Shown here in pieces: positions 60,606-64,000 of a stretch of 64,000 nt of DNA; position 1 is the stretch's first letter; the number at the start of each line of letters is the position of its first letter. The notes under the pieces are model-generated. The model did no database searches and was not told where the DNA came from. It saw only the letters and a program-made list of their open reading frames with translations. The translations under genes were made by a program, and so were the position numbers. Source of the DNA: DATKUA01 sp965602675 (GTDB lineage: Bacteria; Acidobacteriota; DATKUA01); NCBI GenBank assembly GCA_965602675.1, contig CBFCZO010000007.1, forward strand, positions 7,887-71,886. The letters run 5' to 3'.

Positions 60606-62039
60606 ATGAAAGAGATTTTCCTCAGCGAGATCCGCGGCTCGTTTTCCAGCAACAGGCTGCTGGTCGCGTTTTTGCTGATACTCATTGCCTTTTTAATCAG
60701 CATGGGAATGATGAACCAGGAATATGAGCGGAGGCTGCATAATTACCACATGAGCCTATCGCTCCCTGCGAAGGAACTGTTCTGGAACAAGATTTTTTTC
60801 TGGAGATTAGAAGATGGTGGCTTCAACAGCAGCGACAACGGCACTATGCCGCTGGCAAAGATCAAGAATCCCGATCCTTTAATCTTCTTTGCCCGCGGCT
60901 TCGACACCGAGATGCGCCAGGGCATTGATTTCATGTCGTCATTTCCCATCATCGACATCAACAAGCAGCCCGAGCAGGATAAGAATCTTCTCCACCTGAT
61001 TTTCCCCGCGCCGGACTTACTGTTCATGGCGAAAGTGCTCGTCAGCCTTCTGGCCATGTTATTTGCCTTCGACATCATCTGCGGAGAGCGAGAAAAGGGG
61101 ACGCTGAAGTTGATGATGGTCGCCGGGGCCTCGCGAGGTTCGATATTCACCGGCAAGTACCTCGGAGGCCTAGTCTCGATCTGGATCGCCTTTACAGGCG
61201 CTTTCATCATCTATCTCCTCGCGCTCAGCTTCCTCACCCCTGTAAACCTCAACGGCGGGGCGGCGCCCAGGATAGCATTGATCTATCTCGTGGCATTGCT
61301 CCATATTGCTGTCTTCTTCAGCTTTGGTGCGGTTATCTCGGCGTTCTCACGCAGTTCGCCCTCATCGCTCGTGATGACTCTGTTCATCTGGATAATCGTG
61401 GTTTTTGTGATGCCCGGCCTCGCATCGCTGGTAGCCCAGCAGTTTGCGCCGGTGGAGAGCGAAGATACTCTTGCGCAGATGAAATTCAGAAAAGCGCGAG
61501 ATATGGAAAGGGAATATTCCGAAGCTAATCCCGGATCCGACAACAGTTACACGGGCGCATACGGTGTGCGGCACGACGAGATCAGGCCGCAGATCGTCGC
61601 CGAACTTCAGAAGATCGAAGACGAGCACCAAAGAAAGAAAGATCTCCAGATAGCTCTGACTTCGAACCTGGCCAGGGTCTCCCCCATCGGTTCGCTCTCC
61701 CACCTCTGCACCTCTCTCAGCCGCACAGGCATCAACGACGTGCATCGCTACAGGGAAGACCTCATCAACCTGCGCACCAGTCTTGAAACGCAGTTCTCCG
61801 AGGCGATACGTAATCCCGAATTCATGGTGCTGTGGGGAAGGGGAGGCTGGGACATACCGGAGGAAGTCAGGGTAATAGCAGAACCGTTATTTGATATGAA
61901 CCGTACAATGGAATTCAGCGAACCGACCCTTGAGGAGACACTCGGTGCGATCTGGTACGACTTCGGCCAACTCGCGTTCTTGGCGATCGTAGCCTCAGCG
62001 CTCGCATTCACCCGCTTCATCTTTTACGACGCCCGATAG
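60606..62039 (+). CDS. ABC-2-type transporter permease, subunit A
   Basis: A 477-residue inner-membrane protein. One transmembrane helix at about residues 17-36 is followed by a large extracytoplasmic loop to about 135, then five or six helices (MAKVLVSLLAMLFAFDIICG, FTGAFIIYLLALSFL, FIWIIVVFVMPGLASL) and a second loop before a last helix near 455. The cytoplasmic coupling motif I-C-G-E-R-E-K-G-T-L-K-L-M is typical of ABC-2 permeases of the NosY/DUF3526 kind. GAGGGGG lies near the ATG. The gene is 9 nt from subunit B, its paralogue, so a heterodimer is expected. The ATP-binding subunit is not in the window. Confidence 0.85.
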   Translation: MKEIFLSEIRGSFSSNRLLVAFLLILIAFLISMGMMNQEYERRLHNYHMSLSLPAKELFWNKIFFWRLEDGGFNSSDNGTMPLAKIKNPDPLIFFARGFDTEMRQGIDFMSSFPIIDINKQPEQDKNLLHLIFPAPDLLFMAKVLVSLLAMLFAFDIICGEREKGTLKLMMVAGASRGSIFTGKYLGGLVSIWIAFTGAFIIYLLALSFLTPVNLNGGAAPRIALIYLVALLHIAVFFSFGAVISAFSRSSPSSLVMTLFIWIIVVFVMPGLASLVAQQFAPVESEDTLAQMKFRKARDMEREYSEANPGSDNSYTGAYGVRHDEIRPQIVAELQKIEDEHQRKKDLQIALTSNLARVSPIGSLSHLCTSLSRTGINDVHRYREDLINLRTSLETQFSEAIRNPEFMVLWGRGGWDIPEEVRVIAEPLFDMNRTMEFSEPTLEETLGAIWYDFGQLAFLAIVASALAFTRFIFYDAR

Positions 62040-62048
62040 GAGGGAGCG

Positions 62049-63395
62049 ATGATAACAAGGATTGCTTTCAAGGAGCTTCTAACATCGCTGCTGACGCTCA
62101 GGTTCATCATCATCGTGTTGGTTTGCTGCCTGTTGGTGCCCATCAGTGTTACCGTTCTCTCAAACGATTATCTGGCGGAGAAGGGCGATTACGAGAGCCG
62201 CATGGAGATAGAAGCGGCTCGCGAGGGCGGCCGCGCGCAACGTGTCGACGTCTTCCGCCCCGTCCCGCAGCTCATGGCGCTGTTCCGCGGTGTCAGCGTC
62301 AACTCGGTGAACGGCATTCAGCTCAACGACGATCCTTGGAACGAGCACCTTAGTTCCGCGATCCAAAGTCCCACCGAGGCGGTGTTCCCCACCGTCGACC
62401 TGACATTTATCATCGGTTTCGTGCTCAGCGCGCTTGCGGTGATTTTAGCCTTTGACAGCCTCAGCGGCGAGAAGGCCGCCGCCACGCTGCGGTTGCTGAT
62501 GGCCAACGGCGTGCCGCGCAGCAGCGTCGTCATCGGCAAATGGATCGGGCTGACAATAACTCTCCTGATACCTTTCCTGCTGGGCATGGTGATCAGCCTG
62601 ATGATTTTCATTCTGATCACCGGCGCAGGATTCAGTTCAGGCACGTGGCTTGCCCTCGGGCTTTGCCTCTTCACGGCGATGCTATTCCTCTCGGTCTTCG
62701 TTTTGTTGGGGATCGCGGTCTCCGCATTCACCGCTACCCCGGCCCAATCGATCTTCCTCGGGCTCGGCGTCTGGGGGCTGCTCACAATCCTGCTGCCGCA
62801 GATCGCTGTGGCGGCTGCGGACAGCCTCGCTCCCGTGCCCTCGATCAAGGAGGTCGAGAAGAACATCCGGATGGCGACCAACGAGTATCACCAGGAGACC
62901 CGGGAAACGAATCTTGCGATGGTGGAGCGCGCCTTGGTTGAGGAATGGGAATACAGTCAGGTTCGGCAGGCGCGGCGCAACCACGAATACCCGCGCGAGA
63001 CGAGCCACCGTCATAAAGTCGTGGAGATAGAGCGCGATTACTGGCGCAAAGTGCACCAGCAGGAGCAACTCGGGCGCGCGCTGGCGATGATCTCACCGTT
63101 CGGAAGCCTCAATCAGTCTCTCATCACGCTCGCGGGCACCGGCCCGGAGGGCCAGTGGCACTTCATTGAGCAGGCTTACGACTACGGTGTCTGGTACTTC
63201 GACGAGCTCGTTTCCGATCCAAACAGACCGCCAACGGAAGATGTCATCGCGACGATGGCGCCGTTCGAATACCAGCCGCAACCTTTCTCGGAGAAACTGG
63301 AGGTTTCGACGATGCCGCTCGCGGCGCTTGTGCTTATGAATCTGCTCCTCGTCATTGTCTCTGTGATAGCTTTCAATCGCTACGACGTCCGCTGA
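62049..63395 (+). CDS. ABC-2-type transporter permease, subunit B
   Basis: A 448-residue inner-membrane paralogue of the gene before it. It has an N-terminal helix (FIIIVLVCCLLVPISVTVL), a large outer loop, then the helix TFIIGFVLSALAVILAFDSL with the coupling motif S-G-E-K-A-A-A-T-L-R-L-L, and four more helices; the second loop after residue 270 is charged and helical (REThR-type, many Glu/Arg). AGGAGGGAG lies 3-8 nt before the ATG and overlaps the end of subunit A. The cargo is unknown. The following gene begins 213 nt downstream. Confidence 0.85.
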   Translation: MITRIAFKELLTSLLTLRFIIIVLVCCLLVPISVTVLSNDYLAEKGDYESRMEIEAAREGGRAQRVDVFRPVPQLMALFRGVSVNSVNGIQLNDDPWNEHLSSAIQSPTEAVFPTVDLTFIIGFVLSALAVILAFDSLSGEKAAATLRLLMANGVPRSSVVIGKWIGLTITLLIPFLLGMVISLMIFILITGAGFSSGTWLALGLCLFTAMLFLSVFVLLGIAVSAFTATPAQSIFLGLGVWGLLTILLPQIAVAAADSLAPVPSIKEVEKNIRMATNEYHQETRETNLAMVERALVEEWEYSQVRQARRNHEYPRETSHRHKVVEIERDYWRKVHQQEQLGRALAMISPFGSLNQSLITLAGTGPEGQWHFIEQAYDYGVWYFDELVSDPNRPPTEDVIATMAPFEYQPQPFSEKLEVSTMPLAALVLMNLLLVIVSVIAFNRYDVR

Positions 63396-63608
63396 GCTTG
63401 TTTACGGCTCTCAGTGGCGAAACCGTACAGGACGCTCGAGGTTGACGCCCGGCGTACTCATCCATAATATGGGCTGAAACCTGAGAATAATCATCCGATG
63501 CCGCTCCTGCGAAACCTCACCCGGTCCGTGAGCGTCTGAATTATGTGTGGAACCGGGGCTGTTTGATAAATCCTGAAGCCTTTAGAGCGCTGGGAGGCTC
63601 GAACAACT

Positions 63609-64000
63609 ATGGAAACCTGGAGACTGCGTGACATACTAATCGGGATTGTGCTGCTGCTGGTCGGCGGGGCTACGCTGCTTCACACTCTCGGGGTGATAAC
63701 GCTCGATGAGGAAACCGCCGTCTGGGCGACGATCTGGGTGCTTGCCGGTCTGGGTGTGATAGGCTTGTTCGCTTATCTGTTCCAGTCCGAAAAAGTCTGG
63801 TTGATGATTATCGCCTTCTGCCTGTTCTTCCTGGCGGCGACCATCTATATCAGCTATTTCACCAACGACAACGACCTGGTCGGTGTGGCCCTCCTTCTAG
63901 TAACCGCGCTTGCGTTCCTGATGGTATTTTTCCGCGACGTGCGCCAGTGGTGGGCCCTGGTGGTTACCTGGACCAGCCTGGGCCTCGCGGCAATTGTCTT
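63609..64000 (+). CDS. Multi-pass membrane protein, 3' end outside window
   Basis: An open frame of 130 codons runs from ATG 63609 (GGGAGG about 12 nt upstream) to the window end. It encodes at least four hydrophobic segments: DILIGIVLLLVGGATLLHTL, VWATIWVLAGLGVIGLFAYL, VWLMIIAFCLFFLAATIYI and LVGVALLLVTALAFLMVFF, with short charged loops (QSEK, DVRQWW). The first helix resembles the opening helix of LiaF/DUF5668-like proteins, but this is weak. It may follow the permease genes in one operon; the missing ATPase could lie further downstream. Confidence 0.7.
   Translation, partial: METWRLRDILIGIVLLLVGGATLLHTLGVITLDEETAVWATIWVLAGLGVIGLFAYLFQSEKVWLMIIAFCLFFLAATIYISYFTNDNDLVGVALLLVTALAFLMVFFRDVRQWWALVVTWTSLGLAAIV

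Overview
The window looks like part of a chromosome from an uncultured, probably anaerobic or microaerobic, diderm bacterium of the Acidobacteriota type (Aminicenantes or Thermoanaerobaculia would fit). Three protein kinds typical of that phylum occur side by side: a VWFA-related acidobacterial-type protein, a GWxTD-domain protein, and Oar-like TonB-dependent receptors that begin with a carboxypeptidase-regulatory domain. Many lipoproteins, Tat and Sec signal peptides, two multiheme cytochromes and outer-membrane barrels confirm two membranes. Coding density is high, GC is moderate, and no rRNA, tRNA or CRISPR array was seen. The taxonomic placement is inference from gene content.

Layout. 0-7 kb: end of glutamate formimidoyltransferase, the large (B12-domain-free) subunit of a methylmalonyl-CoA mutase-type enzyme, an S9 oligopeptidase lipoprotein, and a convergent pair of amino-acid enzymes (FAD-dependent amine/amino-acid oxidase; ornithine cyclodeaminase/mu-crystallin family). 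7-11.4 kb: a tandem pair of 719-residue lipoproteins joining a sulfatase-like domain (with Thr where sulfatases have formylglycine) to TPRs. 12-22 kb: three full-length Oar-like TonB-dependent receptors of 927-932 residues and a fourth reduced to its 3' end. Each intact receptor has a textbook sigma-54 promoter (GG-N10-GC), a leader of about 130 nt with a conserved purine box, and an intrinsic terminator. 22-27.5 kb: a co-directional TPR / VWFA / GWxTD gene set ending in a strong terminator. Together, 7-27.5 kb reads as one envelope locus for recognising, importing and processing some extracellular substrate; this is the best candidate for an undescribed system.

27.5-35.7 kb: a secreted protein of seven about 77-residue repeats, a Tat amidase, a low-GC patch with an unknown secreted protein and two gene remnants (one a decayed second amidase 3' end), an amidohydrolase lipoprotein, an AhpD-like protein and a TfoX-N protein. 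36-45.6 kb: a PLP aminotransferase, a calycin-like/VOC fusion coupled to a Cdd1-type HhH protein, an octaheme hydroxylamine-oxidoreductase-family cytochrome, a kelch protein, an M28 peptidase, a DUF169 protein and a split-Soret-like diheme protein. 45.8-57 kb: a 1068-residue Ntn-hydrolase fusion, DUF378, a REP-associated tyrosine transposase with flanking inverted repeats, a DUF6125-like protein, a ferredoxin-reductase-like flavoenzyme, a TetR regulator, a TGS-domain GTPase and an 846-residue protein of unknown family. 57-64 kb: a polysaccharide deacetylase, RtcB, a pair of ABC-2 permeases without their ATPase, and a membrane protein cut by the window end.

All family assignments come from reading motifs and overall sequence character; no database search was possible.
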